Below are positions 17,911 through 26,792 of a stretch of 64,000 nucleotides of DNA, one piece after another (position 1 is the first letter of the stretch; every line of letters begins with the position of its first letter). The position numbers and the translations under genes are program-made. This DNA comes from Vibrio proteolyticus NBRC 13287 (GTDB lineage: Bacteria; Pseudomonadota; Gammaproteobacteria; Enterobacterales; Vibrionaceae): the NCBI RefSeq assembly GCF_000467125.1, contig NZ_BATJ01000007.1:1-64000 (forward strand), read 5' to 3'. The notes under the pieces were generated by a model. It saw only the letters and a list, made by a program, of their open reading frames with translations. It searched no databases and was not told the DNA's origin.

Positions 17911-19260
17911 ATGGAAGCAGGATTCGAGGGACGGATTGCCCTCATTGAAGACGATGAGATCGTCAGGCAGGCCACTGGTCAGTGGTTGAAACTGGCTGGT
18001 TTTGAGGTTGAAGAGTTTGCCAATGGTGCCGAGGCGCTTAATTCGATTCCAGTGCAAGCGTTTGATGCCGTTATCAGTGATGTACGTTTGCCGGATATTG
18101 ATGGTATTGAACTCCTCAAACGATTCCAGCACAACGTACCGGATGTGCCGGTCATATTGATCACCGGTCACGGTGATATAGACATGGCAGTCAAAGCGCT
18201 TCACCTCGGGGCATTTGATTTTATTGAGAAACCTTTTCAACCTGATCGGCTTTCAGAAGCCACACTTCGAGCGGTGGAACACTTTCGTCATCAGGGATCG
18301 GGTCAGCAACGCGAAGAATATCTGGCCAGTATCTCAGGGTTGGAAAAAGTGCTGGTTGGCCAGAGTGATGTCATGCGCAGACTGCGAGAGCAGGTCGCCC
18401 GCGTAGCAAAGATTGACACCAATGTGATCATTTATGGGGAAACCGGATGCGGTAAGGAACTGGTCGCCAACAGTTTGCATCAGGAAAGTGTCAGACGTGC
18501 TTACCGTTTTGTTCCGATTAATTGTGGAGCCATCCCAGAAACCCTGTTCGAAAGTGAGCTGTTTGGCCACGAAGCGGGCGCTTTTACCGGGGCCGCTAAG
18601 CGCCGTATCGGTAAACTGGAGTATGCAGACAAAGGTACGCTGTTTTTTGACGAAATTGAAAGTATGCCTGCGGCGATGCAGGTAAAAGTATTGCGCAGCC
18701 TGCAAGAAAATATCGTTGAGCGGGTCGGAGGCAATCAGCAAATTCCGGTGGATCTCAGAGTCGTAGCTGCGGCCAAAGAGGATCTGCTTGACCACCCTGA
18801 ATTTCGTCAGGATCTTTTCTACCGCCTGAACGTGGCGCAGATCCACATTCCGCCATTGCGTGAGCGTGGCGATGATGTCTTAATTTTATTCGAGCACTTT
18901 TCCCGACAGGCCAACCCGACGAGCCGCGCCGCGAGTGATGCGGATATCCGTGGCCTGCTCGCGTATTCTTGGCCTGGTAACGTGCGTGAATTACGCAACG
19001 TTGCGATTCGTTATGCACTCGACAACACCGTTTCGGTGGTTGAATTACTGGCCAGTCGCCCGAGTACCATTATTGAACCGACAGTGTCCGGTGTTCCTTT
19101 AGCGATACAACTGCATAACTTTGAGCGAAAAGTGATCCACGAGGCTTTGGTTCGTCACCATGGAAAAATCAACGAAGTAATGCAAGAACTTGATTTACCG
19201 AGAAGAACACTGAATCAGAAAATGCAGAAGTTGGGCCTCAACCGCTCAGATTACACCTGA
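17911..19260 (+). CDS. Sigma-54-dependent response regulator, DctD-like
   Basis: 449 residues. Receiver domain at 1-125 with phosphoacceptor Asp57 (SDVRLPD) and Lys107 (EKPF). AAA+ domain at about 148-370 with Walker A GETGCGKE (176-183) and the sigma-54 contact loop GAFTGA (223-228). A Fis-type helix-turn-helix occupies the C-terminal 45 residues (INEVMQELDLPRRTLNQKM). It should activate sigma-54 RNA polymerase at a distance. Its obvious target is the TAXI-TRAP promoter 200 bases downstream, which has a strong -24/-12 element and two palindromic upstream sites. Confidence 0.92.
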   Translation: MEAGFEGRIALIEDDEIVRQATGQWLKLAGFEVEEFANGAEALNSIPVQAFDAVISDVRLPDIDGIELLKRFQHNVPDVPVILITGHGDIDMAVKALHLGAFDFIEKPFQPDRLSEATLRAVEHFRHQGSGQQREEYLASISGLEKVLVGQSDVMRRLREQVARVAKIDTNVIIYGETGCGKELVANSLHQESVRRAYRFVPINCGAIPETLFESELFGHEAGAFTGAAKRRIGKLEYADKGTLFFDEIESMPAAMQVKVLRSLQENIVERVGGNQQIPVDLRVVAAAKEDLLDHPEFRQDLFYRLNVAQIHIPPLRERGDDVLILFEHFSRQANPTSRAASDADIRGLLAYSWPGNVRELRNVAIRYALDNTVSVVELLASRPSTIIEPTVSGVPLAIQLHNFERKVIHEALVRHHGKINEVMQELDLPRRTLNQKMQKLGLNRSDYT

Positions 19261-19361
19261 TCCCCCATCGGCAAGATTTTGCTTAGCCCTAAAGTTACAA
19301 AAAAATAACATTGATCACACCTTGGTCATATTTGTGATGAATAACCCGGATATATCCGAAT

Positions 19362-19420
19362 CCAGATGAGCAAGATTTTGCTCATCTGGATCAACCATAA
19401 TGAGCATAAACTTGCTCATT
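19362..19420. promoter_or_regulatory. Paired palindromic upstream activating sites (DctD-like regulator)
   Basis: Two related palindromes share TGAGCA...TGCTCA with a six-base spacer. Site 1 (19362-19389) has 11-bp arms, CCAGATGAGCA and TGCTCATCTGG. Site 2 (19399-19420) has 8-bp arms, AATGAGCA and TGCTCATT. Their centres are 34 bases apart, and they lie about 75-130 bases upstream of the predicted start of transcription. This is the layout expected for tandem enhancer sites of the adjacent regulator. A third, differently spaced repeat TTATGAGA/TCTCATAA (19421-19450) follows. Confidence 0.75.
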
Positions 19421-19468
19421 TTATGAGAGGTTTTGTTTTATTTCTCATAAAAACAAATAGTTAAAAAC

Positions 19469-19484
19469 TGGCATCACTATTGCT
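19469..19484 (+). promoter_or_regulatory. Sigma-54 promoter of the TAXI-TRAP-lhgO operon
   Basis: TGGCATCACTATTGCT matches the -24/-12 consensus TGGCAC-N5-TTGCW with correct spacing between GG and GC. Transcription would begin near 19495, about 48 bases before the ATG of the binding-protein gene. Confidence 0.85.
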
Positions 19485-19542
19485 CTTACTTCATGAGAGT
19501 TAACAACCCTTTAACGTGAAACGTACTACACGGAGAGTAATA

Positions 19543-20553
19543 ATGAAAATCAATAAACTCATGAAGACAATGGCGGTCGCACTGGCTTCATTTGGCCTGG
19601 TTGCGCAGGCATCGGCTGCTGATGATCGCAGTTACATTCTGGCTACGGCATCCACTGGTGGTACCTATTATCCGGTTGGTGTTGCATTAGCGACATTGAG
19701 TAAGGTCAAGCTGAGTCCACAACATCATTTTTCCCTTTCTGCTATCAGCTCAGCCGGTTCAGGTGAAAACGTCAAACTACTGAATGAAAATGAAGCGCAA
19801 TTCGCGATTCTTCAGGGATTGTATGGCGCATGGGCCTGGTCGGGCGAGGGGCCGTATAAAGGCATTAAACAAGAGAAACTGCGTTCAGTCTCAATGCTGT
19901 GGCAAAACGTTGAGCACTTTATTGTACGTTCTGAACTGGCTAAGACCGGTTCGGTGACGGATCTGTCTAATCTGGCCGATAAAAAGTTTTCTATCGGAAA
20001 GAAAAATTCAGGGACAGAAAATTCAGGACGACAGATCATGAAAGGCCTGAATGTGGATCCGGATTCATTCAATCTGGCTTATATGGGATATGGCGGCAGT
20101 GCCAGTGCGTTACAAAACGGGACTATTGATGGCATGAACACACCAGCCGGTGTGCCTGTTGGCGCTGTCACGCAGGCGTTTGCTGCATTGGGGAATGACA
20201 TTAAGATTCTGGAATTCAGTGATGAGCAGATCAAAAAAGCCAACGGCAATTACGAGCTCTGGACCAAATACGTCATTCCAGCCAATACCTACCCAGGCTT
20301 GGACAAACCGATCACGACCATCGCCCAGCCGAACTTCCTTGCCGTTCGCGACGACATTTCAGAAGAAGATGTGTATCAGCTAACCAAAGCGATTTATGAA
20401 AACCTGCCGTTCTTGCAAGGTATTCACAAGGCAACAAAAGCCATGGCGCTTGAGAAAGCCATCGCAGGCCTGCCGGTGCCACTGCACCCAGGCGCAGCGC
20501 GTTACTACAAAGAAGTGGGTATCAGCATTCCATCTAATCTACTGGCGAAATAA
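19543..20553 (+). CDS. TAXI-family TRAP transporter solute-binding protein
   Basis: 336 residues from ATG 19543 (GGAGAG ribosome site at 19532-19537). An in-frame GTG at 19516 would put a basic extension before the signal and is disfavoured. Residues 1-27 form a Sec signal peptide ending at ASA-AD. The mature start, ILATASTGGTYYPVGVALA, is the signature of the TAXI family. It binds its ligand in the periplasm and delivers it to the TRAP permease encoded next. Characterised TAXI proteins bind glutamate or 2-oxoglutarate-like acids. The co-transcribed L-2-hydroxyglutarate oxidase makes a C5 dicarboxylate a reasonable guess. Confidence 0.9.
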   Translation: MKINKLMKTMAVALASFGLVAQASAADDRSYILATASTGGTYYPVGVALATLSKVKLSPQHHFSLSAISSAGSGENVKLLNENEAQFAILQGLYGAWAWSGEGPYKGIKQEKLRSVSMLWQNVEHFIVRSELAKTGSVTDLSNLADKKFSIGKKNSGTENSGRQIMKGLNVDPDSFNLAYMGYGGSASALQNGTIDGMNTPAGVPVGAVTQAFAALGNDIKILEFSDEQIKKANGNYELWTKYVIPANTYPGLDKPITTIAQPNFLAVRDDISEEDVYQLTKAIYENLPFLQGIHKATKAMALEKAIAGLPVPLHPGAARYYKEVGISIPSNLLAK

Positions 20554-20561
20554 GCCCAGAC

Positions 20562-20590
20562 GGCTTCTTTCGGGGAGCCTTTCTTTCCAC
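20562..20590 (+). terminator. Intercistronic stem-loop after the binding-protein gene
   Basis: GGCTTC (20562-20567) pairs with GGAGCC (20574-20579, one G-T pair) and is followed by TTTCTTTCC. It is modest in strength and sits between the periplasmic binding protein and permease genes, so it may be a partial terminator or an mRNA-stabilising element giving excess binding protein. Confidence 0.45.
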
Positions 20591-20661
20591 TCTTATCAAC
20601 ACGGGATGCCGTTGTCGGCTCCCGTGGTTACTGCCTGGCTGCCGGGCGTCTGGAGTTTCTC

Positions 20662-22794
20662 ATGAGCGATTCAATTGAAAAGGAATTGCAGAAGTTTGAA
20701 TTGCCTACGCGAACCGATTTTCCGTGGGTAACCACAGCTGTTACCGTACTGGGGGTGATCCTGTCGGTCATCCACATTTGGTTCAACACTTTGTCTACCT
20801 GGTCAGAACTTTGGATATCAGCGACGCATTTTGCTGGCTTTGCCGCCATTTGTGCGTTGTGGTATCCGGCCCACGCCTCGCTGAAGAAAAACAAAATCGC
20901 GTTGGCGTTTGATGTGTTGATTGCACTGGCGGCGTTTGCCTGCTTACTTTACATTCCCTATGCCGAAGATGCCTTGTATGAGCGTGGAGTTAAGTTCGTT
21001 ACCAGCGACTGGTTTTTTGCCATTCTGGCGATTGTGATTGTTATCGAACTTATCCGCCGCACAATGGGCTGGTTTATCCCTGTGCTGATCGTAATTTGTC
21101 TGAGTTATGTGGTGTTATGGGGGAAGTGGGCGACAGGCATTTTTCACTTTCCCGGTCTCAGTATGGAGACGTTACTCTATCGCAGCTTTTACTCGTCTGA
21201 AGGCATGTTTGGTTCTATCTCCCGCATCAGTTGGAGTTACGTGTTCATGTTCATCCTGTTCGGTGCGTTTCTGGTGCGTTCTGGTGTGGGGGATTACATT
21301 ATTAACGTCGCGCGGGCGGCGGCGGGTAAAATCATCGGTGGCCCAGGTTTTATTGCGGTGATCGGCTCTGGATTGATGGGCTCTGTGTCCGGGTCGAGTG
21401 TGGCGAACACGGTGTCGACGGGGGTCATCAGTATTCCGTTGATGCAAAAAGCAGGCTTCCCGGCTCGTTTTGCTGCCGGTGTTGAAGCCGCAGCGTCAAC
21501 GGGCGGACAACTGATGCCACCTGTGATGGGGGCCGGGGCGTTTATAATGGCATCTTACACTCAGATCCCGTATGTCGATATCATTGCGGTGTCGTTTGTG
21601 CCTGCACTGATCTATTTTCTGTCGGTAGCCTTTTTTGTTCGTATTGAAGCAAAGCGCAGTGGGGTACAGAAGATCACCACCAGTTCAGAGTCATTGCTGA
21701 AAGTGTTGGTGTCCGGCTGGCACAACCTGATTCCATTGGTCGTTTTGGTGACTTTGTTGGTGAAAGGATTTACGCCGACCTATGCGGCCGGGCTGTCGAT
21801 CATTTCTGTCGTGGTTTCGAGCTGGTTTTCAAAAGAGCACAAAATGGGGCCTCAAGCGATTGTTGAAGCCTTAGCTCAGGGCGCAAAGAACATGGCGACA
21901 ACAGCAGTGTTGCTGGTTGGGATCGGTTTGGTGATCAACGTCATTAGTACCACAGGGATCGGCAATACGTTCTCCTTGATGATTGATGGCTGGTCCAACG
22001 GTGATCTGCTGACCATGTTAGTACTGATCGCATTGGCGTCGTTAGTCTTGGGGATGGGCTTACCGGTAACCGCTGCGTATATCGTACTGGGAACCTTGTC
22101 GGCGCCGGCACTGTACAAGTTGTTAGCGGAAAATCAATTGCTGGAACTGATGATGTCTGGACAGTTACCTGAGCAGGCGAAAGCAATTTTCATGTTGGCG
22201 GCACAAGACAAACTGGAATTGCTGAATGCGCCAATGGCACTGAGTACAGCGCAAGAAATGGTGGCACTCGTGCCAGCGGACTTCATGGAAACTTTGTTAG
22301 AGCAGAGTTTAGGGATTGAAGCGGTGGGTTTGGCACTGTTGGGGGCCCATTTAATTATTTTCTGGTTGTCACAGGACAGCAACGTCACTCCACCAGTCTG
22401 TCTGACCGCCTTTGCAGCTGCCACTATCGCAAAAACGCCACCAATGCGCACAGGGATGATGGCGTGGAAAATCGCCAAAGGGTTATACTTGGTCCCGCTC
22501 TTGATTGCATATACTGATCTCGTGAGTTGGGACGTAGCCGAAGTACTGACCGTCGGTGCGTTTGCTATTGTTGGTACTTACGCCATGATTGGTGCGATTG
22601 AGGGATATCTGGAAGGGCCGCTCAACGTATTGTTGCGAGTGGTCCTGTTGGCAACAGGGGTTGCGTTGGTTTGGCACAATGTACCTATCTGGGCCCGTCT
22701 TATCGCATGTGTGGTATTTGTGGCTGTGTTTGTCTACAGCAATAAGTGCTATAAAGCGAGTGCGTCAAACGTGTCTATGTCTCAAGGAGCGTAA
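20662..22794 (+). CDS. TRAP transporter fused permease (TAXI-associated 4TM-12TM)
   Basis: 710 residues. The first part (about residues 20-210) holds several membrane helices corresponding to the small DctQ-like subunit. The remainder is the large DctM-like channel with repeated glycine-rich segments such as GSGLMGSVSGSSVANTV (about 235-251), STGGQLMPPVMGAGAF and LGMGLPVTAAYIVLGTL. Fused permeases of this type pair with TAXI binding proteins. It uses an ion gradient rather than ATP for import across the inner membrane. It is co-transcribed with the upstream binding protein and the lhgO gene, which starts 8 bases later. Confidence 0.92.
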   Translation: MSDSIEKELQKFELPTRTDFPWVTTAVTVLGVILSVIHIWFNTLSTWSELWISATHFAGFAAICALWYPAHASLKKNKIALAFDVLIALAAFACLLYIPYAEDALYERGVKFVTSDWFFAILAIVIVIELIRRTMGWFIPVLIVICLSYVVLWGKWATGIFHFPGLSMETLLYRSFYSSEGMFGSISRISWSYVFMFILFGAFLVRSGVGDYIINVARAAAGKIIGGPGFIAVIGSGLMGSVSGSSVANTVSTGVISIPLMQKAGFPARFAAGVEAAASTGGQLMPPVMGAGAFIMASYTQIPYVDIIAVSFVPALIYFLSVAFFVRIEAKRSGVQKITTSSESLLKVLVSGWHNLIPLVVLVTLLVKGFTPTYAAGLSIISVVVSSWFSKEHKMGPQAIVEALAQGAKNMATTAVLLVGIGLVINVISTTGIGNTFSLMIDGWSNGDLLTMLVLIALASLVLGMGLPVTAAYIVLGTLSAPALYKLLAENQLLELMMSGQLPEQAKAIFMLAAQDKLELLNAPMALSTAQEMVALVPADFMETLLEQSLGIEAVGLALLGAHLIIFWLSQDSNVTPPVCLTAFAAATIAKTPPMRTGMMAWKIAKGLYLVPLLIAYTDLVSWDVAEVLTVGAFAIVGTYAMIGAIEGYLEGPLNVLLRVVLLATGVALVWHNVPIWARLIACVVFVAVFVYSNKCYKASASNVSMSQGA

Positions 22795-22801
22795 CATAAC
22801 A

Positions 22802-24013
22802 ATGTATGACTACATTATCGTTGGTGGTGGCATCGTCGGAGTATCAACGGCATGGCAACTCAAGCAGCAACATCCGGACAGTTCGATTCTGTTGCTGGAG
22901 AAGGAATCCGGCTATGCACAGCATCAGACCGGCCATAACAGCGGTGTGATTCATGCCGGAGTGTATTACGCTCCGGGCAGTCTGAAAGCGGATTTTTGTA
23001 AACGTGGTGTCGAGCGCACAACCGAGTTTTGTGCCAATCACAATATACCCGTGGAAAACTGCGGGAAGCTGCTGGTGGCCACCACGCCTGCAGAGCAGGA
23101 TCGGATGATGGCTTTGTACGAGCGCTGCCATGAGAATGGTATTGACGTGGAACTGCTCGACCAAGCGCAGTTAAAACTGGCAGAGCCCAATATCACAGGG
23201 CTCGGGGCCATTTATGTGAAAACGACGAGTATAGTGGATTATCGTTTAGTCACAGAGCACATGGCGGAAGAGTTTAAAGCTATGGGTGGGCAGGTGAGCC
23301 TGCGTACCCGGGTTACTGCACTAGCAGAAAATGACGAAGAAGTGCAGGTCACTTGTGAGTCAGATGGTCAGACAATGCAGCTTAACACCCGTTTTCTGAT
23401 CACCTGCAGCGGTTTGATGGCGGACCGGCTCACCAAAATGCTGGATATCGAGACCGATTTTCAGATCGTGCCTTATCGTGGTGAATATTACCGCCTGGAT
23501 CAGAAGCACAATCAAGTCGTCAATCATCTCATTTATCCGATTCCGGATCCGGAGCTACCGTTTCTCGGTGTCCATCTGACCAGAATGATCGATGGTTCCG
23601 TCACGGTTGGCCCTAATGCCGTTCAAGGCTGGAAACGAGAAGGTTATGGTAAGGTGAATGTCAGCTTGCGTGACAGCCTCGAAATGCTGACTTTCCCGGG
23701 ATTCTGGAAAGTCAGCATGAAACACCTCAGCTCGGGGCTCGCTGAGCTAAAAAACTCATGGTGGAAGCGCGGTTATCTGAAAATGGTGAATAAATACTGC
23801 CCATCGATTCAGGTGTCGGATCTTAAACCTTATCCCGCTGGTATCCGGGCTCAGGCAGTGCTGAGTGACGGGACCTTAGTGCATGACTTTCTGTTTGCCG
23901 AGAGTACGCGCAGTCTCCACGTTTGCAACGCACCATCACCTGCGGCTACGTCTGCTCTGCCGATAGGAGAGTATATTTGTCAGCGTATTAACGACAAAGT
24001 CGCCGCGCTTTAA
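22802..24013 (+). CDS. lhgO: L-2-hydroxyglutarate oxidase/dehydrogenase LhgO
   Basis: 403 residues from ATG 22802, preceded by CAAGGAG. An open frame runs on upstream inside the permease gene but lacks family similarity there. The N-terminal FAD-binding motif YDYIIVGGGIVGVSTAW is followed by HNSGVIHAGVYYAPGSLKA, a hallmark of LhgO. The C-terminal PSPAATSALPIGEYI segment closes the FAD site. The enzyme oxidises L-2-hydroxyglutarate to 2-oxoglutarate and passes electrons to the membrane quinone pool. Placement immediately after a TRAP permease under an inducible sigma-54 promoter suggests the operon feeds an external 2-hydroxy acid into the TCA cycle. Confidence 0.9.
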   Translation: MYDYIIVGGGIVGVSTAWQLKQQHPDSSILLLEKESGYAQHQTGHNSGVIHAGVYYAPGSLKADFCKRGVERTTEFCANHNIPVENCGKLLVATTPAEQDRMMALYERCHENGIDVELLDQAQLKLAEPNITGLGAIYVKTTSIVDYRLVTEHMAEEFKAMGGQVSLRTRVTALAENDEEVQVTCESDGQTMQLNTRFLITCSGLMADRLTKMLDIETDFQIVPYRGEYYRLDQKHNQVVNHLIYPIPDPELPFLGVHLTRMIDGSVTVGPNAVQGWKREGYGKVNVSLRDSLEMLTFPGFWKVSMKHLSSGLAELKNSWWKRGYLKMVNKYCPSIQVSDLKPYPAGIRAQAVLSDGTLVHDFLFAESTRSLHVCNAPSPAATSALPIGEYICQRINDKVAAL

Positions 24014-24029
24014 CGGATTATCGTCTCTA

Positions 24030-24060
24030 GGGATGTTCGGTGGAGCATCCCACTTTTGTT
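24030..24060 (+). terminator. Terminator after lhgO
   Basis: GGGATGTTC (24030-24038) pairs with GAGCATCCC (24043-24051, one G-T pair) around loop GGTG and is followed by ACTTTTGTT. It closes the TAXI-TRAP-lhgO operon. Confidence 0.65.
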
Positions 24061-24138
24061 AATCTTCGAGTATCGACTCTAGAAAATTGTTAATGGTGTG
24101 TTAAGTTTAAACCGTCAGTTTTGGTTACGGTTTCGAAT

Positions 24139-25023
24139 ATGCACAACCTTATTACCCATCCCGAGTGGCTGTTACTCGCACTTGCTCCTGTTTTTTTCGT
24201 TTTCATGCTTGCGGAATATGTGCTGGGGCAGAGAAAAGGCCGTTTGCCCGCTTCAGCGGCGTATCGTTGGCCGGAACTGTTATGTAACCTTGTCCTGGCT
24301 GGCCTGCATCAGGGAGCGGATTTATTAGCAGGGCTGCTGATCGCGCATCTTTATCTTTGGGTGTTTGGCTGGCGTCTTTTCGATATTGACATGACGCTCT
24401 GGAGCTTTCTTCTGCTGATGGTTTTGCAGGACTTATGCTACTACTGGTTTCACCGCGCGAGCCACCGTATTCGTTGGATGTGGGCAGCTCACGTTGTGCA
24501 CCACAGTTCTGAGCGTATGAACTTCAGTACGGCATTTCGTCAGAGTCTGATGTACCCACTCGCTGGTATGTGGGTATTTTGGATGCCGTTGGTGGTGCTG
24601 GGCTATCCGCCGGAGTGGGTGGTGTTTGTCGTCCTGCTCAATCTTGGGCTGCAATTCTTTGTTCATACGCAATGGATTCGTTCACTCGGTCCGCTGGAAT
24701 GGGTACTGAACACGCCATCACATCATCGCGTACATCATGGCCGAAACCCACAGTACATTGACAAAAATTACGCAGGCATTCTGATCATCTGGGATCGCCT
24801 GTTTGGAACGTTTGTCCCCGAGCGTGAGCCTGTTGTTTATGGGATTACCAAGCCAGTACACAGTGTAAATCCACTGGTGGTTACGTTCAGTGAATGGCGT
24901 GATATGTTCAGAGATCTGACCTTGCCGGGACAAACTGTAAAACAAAAGCTCGCGATAATCTGTCGCCCGCCAAGCGATAAACCGAGTACGTCAGAGCGAG
25001 ATCACAGCCCTGACGAGGCGTGA
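24139..25023 (+). CDS. Sterol desaturase/fatty acid hydroxylase superfamily membrane protein
   Basis: 294 residues from ATG 24139; an in-frame TTG at 24121 would add six residues. Several membrane helices lie at about 8-25, 45-75 and 80-105. Three histidine clusters characteristic of the di-iron hydroxylase superfamily are visible: HRASH (HxxxH, about residue 110), HVVHHSS (HxxHH, about 124) and HRVHHGRN (HxxHH, about 200). It would hydroxylate or desaturate a lipid at the inner membrane; the substrate is unknown. It is transcribed alone and overlaps the convergent CsgD-like gene by 22 bases at the 3' ends. Confidence 0.88.
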   Translation: MHNLITHPEWLLLALAPVFFVFMLAEYVLGQRKGRLPASAAYRWPELLCNLVLAGLHQGADLLAGLLIAHLYLWVFGWRLFDIDMTLWSFLLLMVLQDLCYYWFHRASHRIRWMWAAHVVHHSSERMNFSTAFRQSLMYPLAGMWVFWMPLVVLGYPPEWVVFVVLLNLGLQFFVHTQWIRSLGPLEWVLNTPSHHRVHHGRNPQYIDKNYAGILIIWDRLFGTFVPEREPVVYGITKPVHSVNPLVVTFSEWRDMFRDLTLPGQTVKQKLAIICRPPSDKPSTSERDHSPDEA

Positions 25024-25643
25024 GTGTATTTTACCAGCCGGATCGCATCGTGACGGCGGTGAACATCCAGCTTCTTGTACAGTTTATAGACGTGCGTTTT
25101 TACCGTACTTTCCGCTAAAAACAGCTGATTTGCGATTTCCTGGTTGGTCTTGCCATGGGAGAGTAAATCGAGAATTTGGCGCTCACGGTTGGTGAGTTGG
25201 TCGTATCTGAAGTTATTGAATACTCCCGGGTCTCGATAGAAATGGACCATTTGTTCCAGACAACGTCGGGGTAGCCACAAACCGCCGTTCATGATGTAAG
25301 TGACGCTCTCTGTGAGGTGCTCGACCGACGCGCTCTGATAAAGTATTCCTCTTAAGGATCGCCAGCGGATAAACAGCTCGTTCAACTCACCCTCTGGGAT
25401 ATTGTGAACCAGTATATGGACGCCCAACAGATCAAAATCTGGCAGGCTGTCGCTGTCCGTCAACTCGACAAGATAGTGATAATCCAGCAGCACCAGGTCA
25501 ATCATGAAGCTGCTACTCAGGCGGTTCAACTGCTCTGCGCTGCATGTTTGGATATTTAACTGTGTTATCGAAGCCAACTGTTGTTCAATGAGGCTGCTTT
25601 GCAGACTCTTTTCCGTCAAGATGACGAGTGTTCTAATAGTCAT
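25002..25643 (-). CDS. LuxR-type regulator of the CsgD/VpsT family
   Basis: 213 residues. The N-terminal half (about 1-140) is a receiver-like domain without a convincing phosphorylation site, as in CsgD and VpsT. The C-terminal LuxR helix-turn-helix (about 148-205) includes LTNRERQILDLLSHGKTNQEIA and STVKTHVYKLYKKL, split here only for length. CsgD/VpsT proteins switch on matrix genes, VpsT in response to cyclic-di-GMP. A clear W[F/L/M][T/S]R cyclic-di-GMP motif is not seen; the corresponding stretch reads RWRSLRG. It is divergent from the Fap-like locus starting at 26204, which it probably controls. Confidence 0.85.
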   Translation of the reverse strand: MTIRTLVILTEKSLQSSLIEQQLASITQLNIQTCSAEQLNRLSSSFMIDLVLLDYHYLVELTDSDSLPDFDLLGVHILVHNIPEGELNELFIRWRSLRGILYQSASVEHLTESVTYIMNGGLWLPRRCLEQMVHFYRDPGVFNNFRYDQLTNRERQILDLLSHGKTNQEIANQLFLAESTVKTHVYKLYKKLDVHRRHDAIRLVKYTHASSGL

Positions 25644-26203
25644 TTTTTATACCCGGAGCTCAGTAATCTTTAGGTTGAAAACTGCTTGTTCCGACAATAT
25701 GCACATACACATACTGCTCCAGATCAAGTATATGCGACGGGCACAATATCGCAGTATGAACCCCAAAAATCTAACCCCCAGATGAGATTAGGAATTTCCA
25801 GTAGTTCTTAGTGATTAGGCGTGAATTGAGCTAAACTCAACGTTAGTCCTAAGTGGCTTAGGGAAATGCCTGAAAACTCGCACTCATTGTGTTATTGATT
25901 GAATATTGAGCCAAGACGAATTGACCGCCGAAGTGGTAATTGAGCGGTGCAAAGTGCCAATTCTGTCATACTAACTTTCCGCTACCTTTCATACTTCACT
26001 ACAAATTTGCACAATTTTCCTTTCTATCTCATTGATTTTTGGTCTCTTGATTTTGTTTCTATCACCTTGTTGCACAGAAATTGGCGTCAGTGACGAGTAT
26101 GTCTTATTTGTAAGACTTTCAAACCTAACAGCGTACCTATAATCAGCTTGCCTGAGGGCAAAAGGATGTAGTTCATAGTTGATACAAACATGGAGATAAG
26201 ATC
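25644..26203. promoter_or_regulatory. Long divergent regulatory region of the Fap-like locus
   Basis: 560 bases without a credible gene between the CsgD-like regulator and the first secreted fibre-like protein. Two neighbouring inverted repeats are visible: TTGAG-CTAAA-CTCAA (25826-25840) and CCTAAG-TGG-CTTAGG (25848-25862). A GGAGATAAG ribosome site precedes ATG 26204. No sigma-54 element or clear -35/-10 pair could be fixed by eye. Its length suggests several regulator inputs, as at csgD-csgB promoters. Confidence 0.5.
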
Positions 26204-26767
26204 ATGCAACTAAAACAATCTGCAATCGCACTGTTGGTTACTTCGCTGTTTATTTCTGGTGGCGCGCTGGCTTACGGTGGCAGTCAAGGAAGTGACGGTG
26301 GCGACATTGACGATAGCTACAATCAGGAAAACGGCAGCAACAATCATTTCCACAGCAACAATGGTGATGATAACAACACCATCAGCACCAATGATGGTAA
26401 TGACGGTAATACCTGGACTTCTCTGTCCAATGAACAAACGTTCATGAATGAGCAGTCCTGGTCGAACAAACAGTCACTTGAAATCAGCGTTGATATGGAC
26501 ACCGTCGTTGCTCAGAATGATCTGAGTGGTGAAGTGTCCGACACGTCAGTCAGTTACGGTGCAACCAGCTCACCAGCTCAAAGCCGTGGTCGTGGACACG
26601 GACACGACAACAGTGAAGAGTGCTGTGGTGGTCTGACTGTGAATCACAGTAACTCACTGGGTGGTTTCAACAGTGCGGCAGGTATCAGCACCGTGGCACA
26701 AAATGCAGGTAACAATTCGTTGATCCAGCAAGCTGTGTCTACCAACGCATCTGTGTTTACCGACTAA
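26204..26767 (+). CDS. Secreted Asn/Asp/Gly-rich protein, candidate functional-amyloid subunit (Fap-like)
   Basis: 187 residues. Residues 1-23 are a Sec signal peptide ending ALA-YGG. The mature protein starts with a very low-complexity Gly/Asp/Asn/Ser region (24-70) and has a middle region rich in Asn, Ser and Val. An HGHDNSEECCGG cysteine pair (about 138-139) follows. The C-terminal block, GISTVAQNAGNNSLIQQ, resembles curlin/FapC-type repeats with regularly spaced Gln and Asn. The same block recurs in the next gene product. With a FapD-like peptidase and a FapF-like barrel next door, it is probably exported as a fibre subunit. It is shorter and more acidic than known FapC proteins, so a novel subtype is likely. 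Confidence 0.68.
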   Translation: MQLKQSAIALLVTSLFISGGALAYGGSQGSDGGDIDDSYNQENGSNNHFHSNNGDDNNTISTNDGNDGNTWTSLSNEQTFMNEQSWSNKQSLEISVDMDTVVAQNDLSGEVSDTSVSYGATSSPAQSRGRGHGHDNSEECCGGLTVNHSNSLGGFNSAAGISTVAQNAGNNSLIQQAVSTNASVFTD

Positions 26768-26792
26768 TCTAGCAGCATAGCAGGAGTAAGCG

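Noticed and set aside
19421..19450. TTATGAGA/TCTCATAA repeat as a terminator or third activator site
   Set aside because: The 14-base spacer differs from the two six-base-spaced sites and there is no T-run, so its role is left open.
22589..22801. Upstream extension of the lhgO reading frame
   Set aside because: It lies inside the TRAP permease gene in another frame; the FAD-binding motif starts at ATG 22802 with a ribosome site.
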